Assembly (NCBI GenBank): GCA_963675135.1
Contig: OY776134.1
Location: forward strand, 60,035,740-60,099,739
Reading direction: 5' to 3'
Length of the DNA stretch: 64,000 nucleotides
Source: Galeopsis tetrahit
Taxonomy: Eukaryota; Streptophyta; Magnoliopsida; Lamiales; Lamiaceae
The notes beneath the pieces were generated by a model. It was not told the origin of the DNA. It saw only the letters and a program-made list of their open reading frames with translations, and did not search any database. Positions 13,620 through 25,302 of the stretch are shown here, piece by piece; position 1 is the stretch's first letter, and each line of letters begins with the position of its first letter. Position numbers and translations under genes: made by a program.

Positions 13620-15746
13620 GTTTTTTTTTTTGACAAGGAATAATGGGAATAGGAGATCAGCAGCAAACAAAAATCAACATAACTCCTATAACCATCAACT
13701 TCTCCACTTCAGTCGAATGAAGTGGTAGAGTGAACCGCCTGGAATGTCATATTATGGGCATCGACGTTCCGGGTCCGAGGTAGGTACTCGAGTTTGCACA
13801 CTACAAACTCCTTTGTCAACTCAGCAATCTTATGGGCGATGAGCCCTTCCGGTCCCACTCCATGCTTACCTCCCTCGACCAACATAATCGCTTGTTGGGA
13901 ATCTGTACTTACCACTATTTGTTCATATCCCAAAGCTTTTGCCTTTCTCAATCCGGCTTCGATAGCCTTCAACTCCACGCCTAAAGGGCTTCTTTGAGGT
14001 GGGATGCAACATGAAAACTGATCAATAACCTCCCCTCCTCCCTCTCGCATAATACCTCCAATTCCATATCTCCTCTCTTCCGCGTTAAATGCCCCATCAA
14101 CCTCCAACATGACTGTTCCCGGAGGGATGTGTCTGTCATCACTTGGGTCCATAATCCCCTCCTCTCGTGTATGTCTATTCTCAGCAATATTCGTCTTTTG
14201 AAATTCTTCCAAATAGCTCAACACTCTCCTTCCCGTATTAGCACTAATAATTTTTGCACTCATTCTGCCATCATGAACCAGCTTGCATCTTTCACGCCAA
14301 ACACCCCAGGGCATCATTATTATATCCTGAATATGCCATTCATTTACCTTATCATCGAGAAACATCAAGAACGAAAGGGTATTAAGGTGCATACCTTCCT
14401 TAATCCATCTCCAAAGCTCCCCAATTTTCCAGACCTTACGAACTCCTGGGCAAGTGAACAACGTATGAATCGTAGTTGGCAAATGAGTCCCACAGATTGC
14501 ACACTTAGGATCGACTGGGATGTGCCTTCGTGCAAGGTTACCTTCGGATGCCACGAAATCCATGCACATTTTCCACCCGAAGATTTTAACCTTAGGAGGT
14601 ACTCTCATATTCCATGTGCGATTCCACCAACCCACCAGCAGATCATTATTAGATGAAGAGGCACCCTGGTCTTGAAATTCGATGTTCCTCTTAATTTCTT
14701 TATACCCCGATTTAACAGAATACCGACCATCTTGTTCATAAATCCAAAACCTTTTATCCTCATCTTGTTTCTCCGCAACTGTCGTTCTCAAGATAGCTTC
14801 CGCCTCGTAAGGGAAGAAGGCTAGTCGTACCATATGTTCATTCCAGTTTCTGTCCTCATTCAAAAAGATTGAAATATTCGAACCAGCAGCTATTTGGGAT
14901 TTAATAATACCTGAGTTCAGGCCGTGCACCCAGGCGTGCTTACGTAAGCTTATGGTATTTCCATTTCCCAACAACCAGCGTGTTCCGCGTTGTATAACTT
15001 CTCTACTGGACAACAATGATCTCCATGTGAATGAGGGATTGCTCCCCAGTTCTGCCTCCAACGGATCAGAATATTTGAAATATCTGGCTTTGAGAGTTCT
15101 GCAAATAAGAGAGTCCGGGTTGTCAATTAGGCGCCACATTTGCTTGGCCAACAATGCTTGGTTAAATTGACACATGCTCCGAAATCCCAAACCCCCCCTG
15201 CTCTTTAGGCTTACAGAGCTCCTCCCATTTCCTCCAATGGATTTTATTCCTGCCTTCTTTCTGCCCCCACCAAAAATCAGCCATAAGTGATTCCAACTGA
15301 TGACAAATCTGAATTGGGATTCTAAAGCAAGACATGGCGTAAGTGGGAATAGCCTGTAACACCGATTTTATAAGAACTTCCTTTCCCCCTTCCGAGAATT
15401 CCTTGTTTTTCCAATCATCTATTTTTCTCTTCATCCTATCAACAAGATAGGAGAACTGCACTCGTTTCGCTCTTAAGGAAAAGGTTGGTAGTCCTAAGTA
15501 AAGTTGATGTCCTTGAGTGCATCGAACCTCCAATCTTTCTTGCATATCATGCCGATTATTGGAATCAGCCTTCGGGCTGAAAAGAATTGTGGACTTATCG
15601 TAGTTCACCTTCTGTCCCGAAGCTTGTTCATACTCGGATAGAGTAAGAGAGTTATTACCAATGTAGAAGAGGGTTATAACTCCAAAAAAAATTCTCTCTC
15701 CAAATGGGTTAAGACAGACTAACGGTACTTTCTCTGCCTGACCCAA
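13620..15746 (-). pseudogene. 5'-truncated LINE (non-LTR retrotransposon): zf-RVT and RNase H part
   Basis: Two overlapping minus-strand frames belong to one element. 15162-15746 holds the end of the reverse transcriptase region (ASGQKVNYDKS, LIKSVLQAIPTYAMSCFRIP, FWWGQKEGRNKIHW). 13709-15190 (493 aa) continues after a frameshift with FNQALLAKQMWRLI, a zinc-binding zf-RVT block (CAICGTHLPTTIHTLFTCPG, residues ~240-260) and a C-terminal plant RNase H domain (LEVDGAFN, GVELKAIEAGL, VVSTDSQQAI, residues ~350-480). The endonuclease and the catalytic FADD region are missing and the first ~30 residues of the upper frame look unrelated, so the element is 5'-truncated near 15650. A T-run at 13620-13631 is the complement of its poly-A tail. 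It cannot move on its own. Confidence 0.9.
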
Positions 15747-16335
15747 ATATTTTAGATTTTTTTTTAATTTATGAATTCTTTTTTAGCTTTTTATGTTTAT
15801 TTCCCACTCAATTTATTTATATAGATTAGAGCCGGCAATGTTTAAATTTCAATTTCTACGGCGATTTTTTTTTTTTAATTTCATTTTCAAAATTTCAATT
15901 CCTACAATGGTTATATGTTTTTCCCTATAAATACATCACAATCAAAATAATAATATTTTTCCCTATATTTCAAAATTTTAATTTCATTTAGTTGAATTGT
16001 TTTCTTAATGTTGAATATGTTGTACTCTATTTTCACTTGATCAAAATAATAATAATCTTTATTAGCTAATGAAATGAGTTAGTATTAAATATTTATTTCA
16101 ATTTGTAAAATATATTAATTGATACCCTAAAATAATTAACTAAATAATTTTAATATATTCATATACGCCGTATTAATTTTTTTTACACATATTGAATTTT
16201 ACATATATTCATTAAATGAAAAATAAAGAATTAAAAAGAAATGTGATTGAATAGTGGGTCCCACAATGTGAGTATAACTTTTGGAATGGTTGTAGGAGTT
16301 AGTGGAATTGAGTTATGTGGCAGCGAGGTGGAGGA
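15747..16335. other. AT-rich stretch upstream of the LINE
   Basis: No coding sequence. From about 16245 the sequence (GTGGGTCCCACAATGTGAG, GGAGTTAGTGGAATTGAGTTATGTGGCAG) looks like the interior of a MITE leading into the inverted arm at 16338-16364. Confidence 0.4.
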
Positions 16336-16511
16336 GAGAGGGGAGTTATAACTCTTCCACCAATAGGCCTCCTTCAAAATTCTGACATACGCACGAGTAG
16401 AGGGCACACCTCTACTATGAGATAAATTTTGTGTTGTCACGTCAAAGCACGCGTCCAACACTTTTTCATGATCGATTCAATACTCGCTAGCACTAACACC
16501 TCTCTATTATA

Positions 16512-16773
16512 CTCCATCCGTTCACGAAAAGTAGTCCCATTTGACACATATTCTTTGTCCACCAAATGTAGTCCCATGCACTTTATGGAAACTATCACCC
16601 TTCAACTATCACTTAATTACTCAATTTGCCATCAACTTTATTCCTAAACAATCACTTTATTCACAATGGACCCCACAATACTCTATAATACCCTTACTTT
16701 ATCTACTTTATCTACCATTTTTTTAAAACTTGTGCCCCATCCCCATGTCCCTACTTTTCATGGATGGAGGGAG
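16512..16773. mobile_element. Stowaway-like MITE
   Basis: A 262 bp segment with inverted ends CTCCATCCGTTCACGAAAAG and, on the complement of the other side, CTCCCTCCATCCATGAAAAG. It is flanked by TA at 16510-16511 and 16774-16775. No coding capacity. Confidence 0.85.
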
Positions 16774-16775
16774 TA

Positions 16776-17996
16776 TATACATCTCACTAATAGTATTTTT
16801 TTTCCACTTTTAAGTTAGAAGATGCGAGTTGCCTCGATATCAATATTCACTACATGTATGATACTCCATTTAAAAAAAAACACAATTTTTAATCATATAC
16901 TTACTGTTTAAAAATATACTCAAAAATTCAAAATACAAATCAATGCCACCATAAAATTAATTTACATAAAACTTCATCGTATTTTATTAAGTAAAGGTTT
17001 GGATGACTTCTTTTAATAATTTACTCAAAACACCCAAATTAGTGAGTTGAATAAATATCAACCCCTTGATTAGAGGTAGAAGATCCAGCCATTTTTTCAT
17101 ATCATATCATACTCTCCATTCAAAATCCCGTTCTTACCAAACACCCCACCCCACCCCCATTTAACCTTTTCTCCTCTTACCCTCTCATTTACCAATATAC
17201 CCCATTTAACATTTAGAATTTATAGATATTTTATAGTATTATAAACACCTAGTTGTTAAATACATTGTGTAATGATTGCATAAAAAAATGAGGTTGATAT
17301 GCTAAAATGTTGTTATTACTCTCGTTTTTGTTGTTGATGTGTTGAAGGTGTTCGGCCATATTCATGGCTGCACACTCCTTGTTATGCACGGTTGAAACGT
17401 TCGCACAACCAAGAAACAACAAACCATAATGACTGAACACTATACGAAGTTGCATGGAAAAATTATGTTCGATCAAAATTGATTGTACACCCAATGATGT
17501 GTTCGGCCGCGATTCTGACCAAACATATCCATGACTGTTGTAGCTCATAGTCTGTATATATTATAAAAAAAAGTATGAAAAATATTAAATATATTTATAT
17601 TGATGTTCTACATCACTCTTATTTTATGACAATGTTGGTTGTATTATATCATGAAGAGTTTTTAGAATATGAGTGATTTTTTTTGAAGTAAAAGTAAAAA
17701 TTATTGGAATGAGAGTTATATGATGAAAGGATTTTTTTTTAGAAAAAAAATTAATTTTTTTTTGAGTTACATGATGAAAGGTTAAAAAATGAAAATGTGT
17801 TAAAGACGTGTTTACAATTTTTTAAAGAATTTAAAAAGACACTTTAATAGATGCATTTACGTCTATTTTTATTCAAAAAATTTGGGGTATTTATAACAAA
17901 TTTGGGTGTTGATAGCACACCACTCTTCAAATATACAACGACAGCAGCAGATAATAAATAAAGAAGCTCCGGATACACGAGAGAGGCAAAGCGAAG
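16776..17996. other. Intergenic region upstream of the ILP1-like gene
   Basis: AT-rich with homopolymer runs and no supported gene. Frames at 17249-17548 and 17844-18077 on the minus strand lack any recognisable motif. Confidence 0.4.
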
Positions 17997-20900
17997 ATGG
18001 CAGAAGAATCTGAAAAGAGGTTTGAAGCAATTATGAACAAGCTCTTTCATACACCTTCCAAATCCAAACGCAGTCAAGATTCCAGGTCCTTATTTAAATT
18101 TTCCATCTCCAGATATCGTTTTTATTTTGTGAAATTCGAAGCATCGTGTAACCAATTTCACTTTAGTTTGAGAATTACTTCTTGTTTCTTCAATTAATTT
18201 TCAATTGGAGCTCGGAATTTCTTTTGCGTACAAAATTATTGTCCAACAAAGTAGGTAGCTTTGCAAATTCTGCTACTTTTCGTTGTATTATTTAAGATTA
18301 GGGATTACCAGTTCTTTAATGGGTGGTTCTAATGGAGTTTCACCTATATCCATTGTTGTCTACAGTGGGCACGAAGTTCAAAAACTGAGTGGCCGGAAAC
18401 GCCTACGTTCATCTCAATTGGGGAGAAAGTTACCTGGAAACGAGCTCGGTATATCGGGTTCGTTAACATCTCCTCAATCGTCACAGTGTAGGCCCTGGGA
18501 CCGTGGTGATTTGTTTAGGAGGTTATCCACTTTCAAATCAATGACCTGGTTTGCGAAACCACAGGTTTGCAAAGTTCCTGACCTTTTCATATGTGGCTAC
18601 TAAATTGTGGATGTTGGTTTCTGTTAAATTGTTTGCTTGATAGTGAATAGGTTTCTGTAGCATTGTTTGTTTTGGAGTCCTTTTATGTTGAGTTAGTTGG
18701 ATCACGATTCACAATTGGCTGGATCCCAATCTGATAAACAAATTATGCTCTACTCGGCATCATAATGTTTTCAGTTCTTGAGTTAAATCCTTGAAATTTT
18801 CCTCCTTTTCTTCTGCTGAATTGGAATTATTCTAATTCCATATTCTCTTTGTGGTTTACAATAGCTATCAAGAAGCATACTGTGTAATAAGACCTACCTC
18901 CATATTAGTTAATGAAAACAATAATCGTATTATATATTAAGAACGCTGCTAGTTTTGATAGAAGGAACGTGAGAGTAGAAATATCCTACTTAACCCTTTA
19001 TTCTTAATTTCTTATTCCACATTCTCTTTGTTGGGACTACTTCATCCACCTTAACCCTTTAAATTTAATAGTGATATGAAAGGTAGATATCCCTTTGCTT
19101 CAAAAGAACTAGAAAAATCTTAGAGGATCAAAGGATTCTCTAGAGGAGGTGTGGGATAGGGTAAAATTAGGTGTTGCCTGGTGGGTTTTATAAAAAAAAA
19201 AGAGAAAAAAACTTAAAAAGTAAACCTTTTTCTTAGATTTAGCAAGATGGTAGTGATAGTATTGTAGTCTGCTATGTACGAAATCAGGAGACATCTGCCC
19301 CTCTGTTTCACCTTTGATGATTTTACTTGTTACCTATTAAAATATAAAATTATAAATGCAAGGTGGATATAATATTCATCAATTATATTGTCGTCATAGG
19401 ATTTTTTAAGTCCCTTAAATGGGATGATTGCCATTTTATTGGTCATTGCTTTTAGGAGACATGTTATTCACTTATTTAATGTCTGATTCTAACATTTTGA
19501 ACCAGAGATGGCACCTTTTCTGTTGATCATTTTTTTAATGATTTCCAATGAGTGCATAGTTGTCTTTCAAAATGAGAACAAACACTTGCAGTATTCACAT
19601 CTTTTTGTATTAGTATCAATAACTTAAATTAGAAATAACACAATCCCATCCTATTAGGTGGTGAGCCCTTTAGAATGTGTTAGAAGGGGTTGGATTAATG
19701 TAGACGTGGACACAATTTCTTGTGCCGCATGTGATGCACGCCTCCTCTTTTCTACTCCATCAGCTTGGTCTCAGCAACAAGGCAAGTCACACTTTTATTA
19801 TCACTTTTCATAGCACTTCTGCTTTTGTTCTAAGGTTTAAGATATTTATTTGTGGGAAGACATCAAAATACAAATGTCTGTTGTTTCTAAATTTAAAATC
19901 TTTTTGGTCACCGTGCATCAGTTGAGAAAGCAGGGTTGGTATTCAGCTTGAAGCTGGAAAGTGGACATAAGTTACTTTGCCCTTGGATCAATAATTCCTG
20001 TCCAGAAAAACTTGCCCAGTTTCCAATTCTATCACGGGCTAGTTTGATTGAGGATTACAAGAAACGATTTTTTGCTCTATCACAACTAATAGCTCTTCCA
20101 GTTATTCTGCCAACTGCCATTGATGCCTTGAGGACATCTGAGATGGAGCAATTTCTAATTGAGTCTTCAACTTCAGAATCCCAAGAACAACTTGAAAATT
20201 CTGGTACAGAATTCTCAGGATCTGTATCTGAGAGAAGTTCTTCTGTCTTGTATCATCAGGTTTGTCAGAATACTGAACAAGTCAATATTGTAATCGCTAA
20301 TTTAAAGTAATCCCAATGTAAAAGGAACATGACTATGCATTCTAGATTGTCGATACTTAGTCCTGTGTTCTAAAAGGCATAACATGTTGGGCTAGGCATT
20401 TGCATGTCCTTAATGGGATGCAAGTTTGATGCGTGGGGCATATGCCCCCCTGAATTTTCTTATTTATATATCTAATATATCTAAAAATATGAAGAAAGGA
20501 TGGTTATTGCAAATCAGTTGACATTTTAGAAACTTGTTGGAACAACTTGAGAGTAGAAGGCTGCATCATATACTGATACAGTAGATAGAAGGAACTTAAC
20601 TGATGTCTCTTTAGATATTAAATAAGAAAAAGGAAAAAACGACTTTATTTTCCTTATATAAACATTGAGGTGACTAAAAATGACATTACAAAGATAAGAC
20701 TATTTGACTAAAAGGTCTGTCCTTATCTTGATTTACCTAAATTATCATCAGTTTTGATTGTTCTCTCAATTAGTTGTTTCTAGTTAAGACTAGCATAGTC
20801 TGAACAGTTAAAGTTAAGAGTAATGACTTGTGGGAAAGTGCAGGCACAGAAGCTGATAAGTTTGTTTGGCTGGGAACCTCGCGTACTATCTTACGCAGTT

Positions 20901-23066
20901 GAATTCAAAGATGGACCAAATGTCTCCGTTAAAGATGCCAATGTAATAGTTACAACTGTACGAAAAGCGAAAGACAATTTATATTCTTCAGCTACTAGGG
21001 AGGGCCCCGATCCTTCTAATCAACTGCAATTTGATCCTAGTTCTGTTGTTCTGGATTGCAAGCTATGTGGGGCTAGTGTTGGATTATGGGCTTTCTCTAC
21101 TGTCCCCCAGCCTCTCGAATATATAAGATTTGTTGGCCAATCTGAAGTTACTGGTAAAATTATTACTACGCATGATGAGGTTGGCACACAGGAAGGTTCT
21201 GGAAGTAGGGAGGGAATCACGAATTCTGGTGCAACTGCTTCAACATCGTTAGGTTTCACAATTGCAGGTGGACCCCCACCTGCAATGCTGAATTATGGTG
21301 CAACAATATCTTTACCCATCATTGGCCAGAATTTGAGAGCAAGACTGCCATTAAAAAATGGAATTAAGGATCATTCTGATTTCAATGCAGAAGAAATCTC
21401 TGCAACCATGGGGCCAGGAAACCTGTTAGAAGCCCCAGAAAATGTTGCCAAAGGTTCTAATCTGAATTTGAGCTTGACTAAAAATGTGGCCACAGTTGAT
21501 TCGACAGTAGCAGATCATCCTAGGCTTGATGCTCCAGAGGACAATGCCTCAAGTAGAAAGGGTGGAACAATAAGTAAGTTAATTCATACCTGAATTTTTA
21601 TGATTCAGTTTTTTAAACATTGGATATCATGTTTGTTGGGTAGTTTCATTTTGGGTTAATTGCAAATTAAACCATGACCCTTTCACTTTTTTTCAGTTAC
21701 AACATATGTTTTTTAAATTTACAATTCCATACGACCTTTCCAGTTGTTGCAATTCTACACATGACTATTTTCCTGCAAGTCCTGCTGAAGTTGCAGTACA
21801 TGAAATTGCAAAAGAAATAAAAGGTTGTTATTAATTTTAAATTGTCACGCAATCTGCCAACATCTAAAGTTCAACAACTGTGTGCCTTCTTATTTACGTA
21901 AATTAACTTCATGTAAATTTCTTACACCAAAGAATTAAATTTATCATGACTTACAATTTGTGCTACTGGGCTCCTGCAATTCGATGAATAGTACATTTGT
22001 CGTAATTCTATTTCTCATTATTATTCACATCAAGTCCTTGATAAGTTCTTTATCTCATTATTGCAGGAGAGAATAAAAAACTACCATCTCTTGATAAATC
22101 AACAGAGTTTGATCCAATCAAACAGCACAGACACTTTTGCCCCTGGATTACATCAACTGGCAAAGTTGCTCCTGGATGGCAACAGATGTTATCTGCTTTA
22201 GAAGGGCACATGGAGTTCAGCAATGTGCATTCGTCTACCTTAATAGAGGTAAGTGGGACACAATTAGACTTATAACCATAAAGATGATGGCTTTTTTAAT
22301 ATTCCATTATCATCATAGACAAAAGGGGTGAAACCTGTTCAAATGCCTGATGTGCAATTGGAAAAAAGTCGGTGCCTCTGGTTTACACACGAAATAAATC
22401 AATGAAATTAGGCACTCCTATGTCTGTTGCACACTGATGACAAATTTGTTTCAGTAGAGTGAAATTTGTCATTCAAGGCCGTTTCAACTCTAGTTTCAAA
22501 ATGACACTTCTCTTAAGGAACAGTAACATTGACCCTGATTAGAAATAGATTGACGATTGTTGGCTTCCATATAGGGGTGGGAATGAGCCGAGCTGAGCTG
22601 GACTTCTTGTTGAAAAAACTGGGCCTGGTATATAATTTGTGAAGGGGGGTTTATTAATGGTTGAGTTCTTTTATTTGATGTAAAAAAAAAAAATTATTTA
22701 TATTTAAACGAGCCGGCCTATTGAGCTTATAAGGCTTTTTGTAAAGGCCTAAATCTGACTTGTATAAATAGATAGGCTCTTAAAAAAGTCTAGGCCTGGT
22801 TTGTTTATTAAAAAGGCCGAGCCAAGCCGAGCTTAAGTAGGCCGGACTGTAGACCCCTGTTGGATAGCCTTGTTCCCTCCCCTACTTCCATAGTTTGTTA
22901 GTGTTAAAGTGCTCTCTCTCTCTCTCTCTCTCTAGTGCATCTTTATTGGGTTAAGATATGTTTATATGTAATGTGCATCATGCAGGTTGATGATCCAGTT
23001 GAGTCTGTACAAAGCCTTTTCTCTAGCCCAAATGAGAAAAGAGCCAAGATATGCGATGCTAGCTAA
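17997..23066 (+). CDS. C3HC zinc finger protein, ILP1 / ZC3HC1 (NIPA)-like
   Basis: Seven exons: 17997-18085, 18366-18564, 19658-19781, 19922-20259, 20844-21573, 22067-22248 and 22986-23066, giving 580 codons plus TAA. The start is the ATG at 17997 (MAEESEKRFEAIMNKLFHTP). Residues ~70-155 form the C3HC zinc finger: RPWDRGDLFRRLSTFKSMTW, then RRGWINVDVDTISCAACDARLLFSTP and the H-x3-C of HKLLCPW. A second, Rsm1-like half follows (LDCKLCGASVGLWAF and, in exon 6, HRHFCPW). This arrangement is that of animal ZC3HC1/NIPA, a nuclear pore basket-associated protein, and of Arabidopsis IAP-like protein 1. The family assignment is firm; the exact orthologue is inferred. Intron 3 has a GC donor (CAAG|GCAAGT at 19782). 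The 3' end faces the cyclophilin gene, whose stop codon lies 280 bp away. Confidence 0.92.
21650..21920. repeat. Second copy of the MSH2-intron repeat, in ILP1-like intron 5
   Basis: It begins GGGTTAATTGCAAATTAAAC and contains TCAGTTACAACATATG, CGACCTTTCCAGTTGTTGCA and ACACATGACTATTTTCCTGC, matching the repeat at 4690-5338. The right end is not clear. Confidence 0.6.
22572..22860. mobile_element. hAT-like MITE in ILP1-like intron 6
   Basis: The left end is TAGGGGTGGGAATGAGCCGA and the right end, read on the complement, is CAGGGGTCTACAGTCCGGCC. Both are followed inward by GAGCCGAGC/AAGCTCGGC sequence. Such TAGGGGTG ends with inward GAGCCGAGCT runs are typical of short plant hAT elements. The target duplication was not resolved. 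A (CT)n run follows at 22914-22935. Confidence 0.55.
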
Positions 23067-23345
23067 AGTACGACATTCTCCTCCATTAACACATGAGCTG
23101 TGACGCTTGATTTGAGAGAGACGTTGTCATGCACACCCTTCAACTCTGCTTTTTAACCATTTTCTGGTTCCCCCTATATTACAAAAGCTGAAAAATGAAG
23201 GATAAAGGTGAGTGAGTAGCATCATCGTGAACGATGGCCTTCGATGTCTTTCAAATAGCACAACAAGATTGTGTTCCTCGAATTTCTAGCCATAAAAGTA
23301 CATTACATTCATAAAATGATTGAAAGAATGAATTGCATTTGGCAG

Positions 23346-24698
23346 TCATTCAATCAGGCCACAATTTGTGACGACGACCTTGGAGTAAGGTCTGTTGAAC
23401 CCTCTTTCTGCAACCACGGCTCTCTTGTCTCCAATCAGCTTTGCTACCCTTTGGGAAAGCAACAACATTAATCAGCATTGATGGTTATAAATGTAGAATT
23501 TATATGTGTTTTTGGAGTTCATAACTTGTTTAATCTTACTCCATTTCAACAACTCATTGCTCAAGTGTTTGAACAAAATAATGTGATTGCAAAGCCAATA
23601 GTAATGATAATTTTGTAGTTTGTCAAGCAAGATATTATTTTGAAAATAAGCTTCACATCCTTTTGTCACACTATTTTCCAAACTATTTAATAATTGCTGC
23701 AAGAATTACAACCTTTGACTAATTTTTTGAAACTTAAAACCAATTAAGTCAATTACCGTGATTTGTGCTGCTTACACCTATAAGGGTAAAACCAATTTTA
23801 TCACCACTATATTTCCTTGGGTTAAAATTTAGCAGTGATCCATGTTAGCCACATTATTAGCCTCAAAACACACACAAGGAAGGAAGAAAAGAGCATACTT
23901 GAAGTATGGAGAAGTAGAATTCTCTTGCACAGTCTTGACTTGCTCAATCCTCTCCACCACATCCATTCCCTCCACCACTGTCCCCACCACCAATGCCGCC
24001 GCATCCAACTCCGGCGAGTCCTTTCCGACGATCACAAACTCCGTCCCATTGGGATCACTCCCCATAGCTTCTTCCTCCATTTTGAGCTTCCCTCCCCTGG
24101 CCACCAGCTTCATCTTGGGCGCCGGTTTCGCCGGGTCCCTCACGATTATGCTCACACTCTTGGCCACATTCTTTATCCCTTCACAGCTGGCCTGTTGTTT
24201 CTCCCATTCACTCATCAAACTATCAACTTCCAATCCTCTCCCTGTTTTTTTTGCAAGCTCCACATCTACGCCGTACGATCGGAGGCCGCCATGCTGCACG
24301 TAGTTTGGCAATATTTTTACGAACTCTTTTCTCCGGTAGCTCACGCCGGCTCTTCCGGTGACGAGGCTGCTGAATGTGGCGGAGCCGGCGGGGACGGCAT
24401 CAGTGTAGAGTCCGATGATGATCCGGCCGATGGGTTGTCCATCGATGGAGATGTCGAGAAAAGCTTGCGTTGTGAGAGGGGGTGGTGTGCAGGTGGTGGC
24501 GGCGGCAGCGACGGATGGGTGGGGGTTGAGGAGGAGGAGAAGTAATGACGAAGAGGTAAAATTGCGCCGGAGAACAGGGGTGGAATTGGTAATGGGAGGA
24601 GATGTGGAGGAAGAGGGGGGTAAGAGTGATTTAGGTGGTGTTATGAGGTTTTGGTGATGTAAGAGTCGAGCGGAACAATGCATTGTTGAGTTTGACAA
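23346..24698 (-). CDS. Chloroplast cyclophilin-like peptidyl-prolyl isomerase, CYP26-2-like
   Basis: Two exons, 23899-24698 and 23346-23448, join in frame to 300 codons plus TGA. Residues 1-70 are rich in Ser, Thr, Pro and Leu, as in a plastid transit peptide. They include RRNFTSSSLLLLLL followed by a small-residue stretch ending SVAAAA, which looks like a twin-arginine thylakoid lumen signal. From residue ~79 a cyclophilin fold can be read: AFLDISIDGQPIGRIIIGLY, VPAGSATFSSLV, YRRKEFVKILPNYVQHGG, GTEFVIVGKDSPELD and VVGTVVEGMDVVERIE, ending KVVVTNCGLIE in exon 2. The usual active-site QGGD is replaced by QHGG, so catalysis may be weak or absent. The nearest relative I recognise is Arabidopsis CYP26-2; the lumenal location is inferred. 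The 3' end converges on the ILP1-like gene. Confidence 0.88.
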
Positions 24699-25302
24699 AT
24701 TCTTTCTACTTGTGGTTCTGGAGGAGTGGTTTTGATGGCATGATTTAATGCTTTTGGATAAGAGCCATCCTTATTTCTTGTGGCACCAAATCTCTTTCCA
24801 AGCATCTCTCTATAAACTTAATTTATGATATGTTACCCCACCAAAATACTTTAATTTTTATTATGTAGGAAATTCAAGAACAAAATTCATAGGCAAAATA
24901 TAGGTATTGTATTACATGGATCAGTTTTCATATATCATCTAGATACATGACACGCGTACACGTGTCAAAGGTCAAGAGAAAGAAACACAAGAGTATGTTT
25001 TTAATGAAACGTTTGACATAATCAGTGCAGGCAATCTATTGATGCAATTAAGGGCGGGCAGCAAGTGAAGCAACTAGATTCAGTCGATATGTATAAGTAT
25101 AACCACGTCTGGAGATCAAATATACATACAGAAACAAACATTGGTGAAAACAAAACTGACTGACTGACTGACATAACAATTTCGTTTCTATATAAACCTC
25201 AAATTTGAATGTAGAATGGATAGGCAAGCATATCCTAGTAAAAGTCTCATCTCATCTGCCCTTCAAACAATAACCCACTCCCGACAATCAATCCTCGTTT
25301 GT
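24699..25302. other. Promoter side of the cyclophilin gene and 3' flank of the kinase gene
   Basis: No coding sequence. It contains the G-box palindrome listed separately and a short (TGAC)4 run near 25157-25172. Confidence 0.4.
24949..24966. promoter_or_regulatory. G-box / ABRE-like palindrome upstream of the cyclophilin gene
   Basis: GACACGCGTACACGTGTC contains the G-box core CACGTG at 24959-24964, about 261 bp upstream of the cyclophilin start codon on the minus strand. bZIP or bHLH (PIF) factors bind such cores. Light or ABA control of a plastid protein gene is plausible but inferred. Confidence 0.45.

Larger units (their letters stand above)
13585..16364. mobile_element. Possible DNA element with inverted ends, split by a LINE
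   Basis: The plus strand at 13585-13613 reads ATTGGTTGGTTTTTAGTTAT and continues AACTCTC. The reverse complement of 16338-16364 reads ATTGGTGGAAGAGTTATAAC and continues TCCCCTC. These imperfect inverted arms of about 28 bp enclose the LINE fragment, suggesting that a small DNA element received the LINE. The true ends and target duplication could not be fixed. Confidence 0.4.

Noticed and set aside
13794..14656. Plus-strand frames opposite the LINE
   Set aside because: They are antisense to the zf-RVT and RNase H region and have no motifs.
23835..24657. Long plus-strand frames opposite the cyclophilin gene
   Set aside because: They mirror the minus-strand exon 23899-24698, which has clear cyclophilin motifs and a matching second exon.
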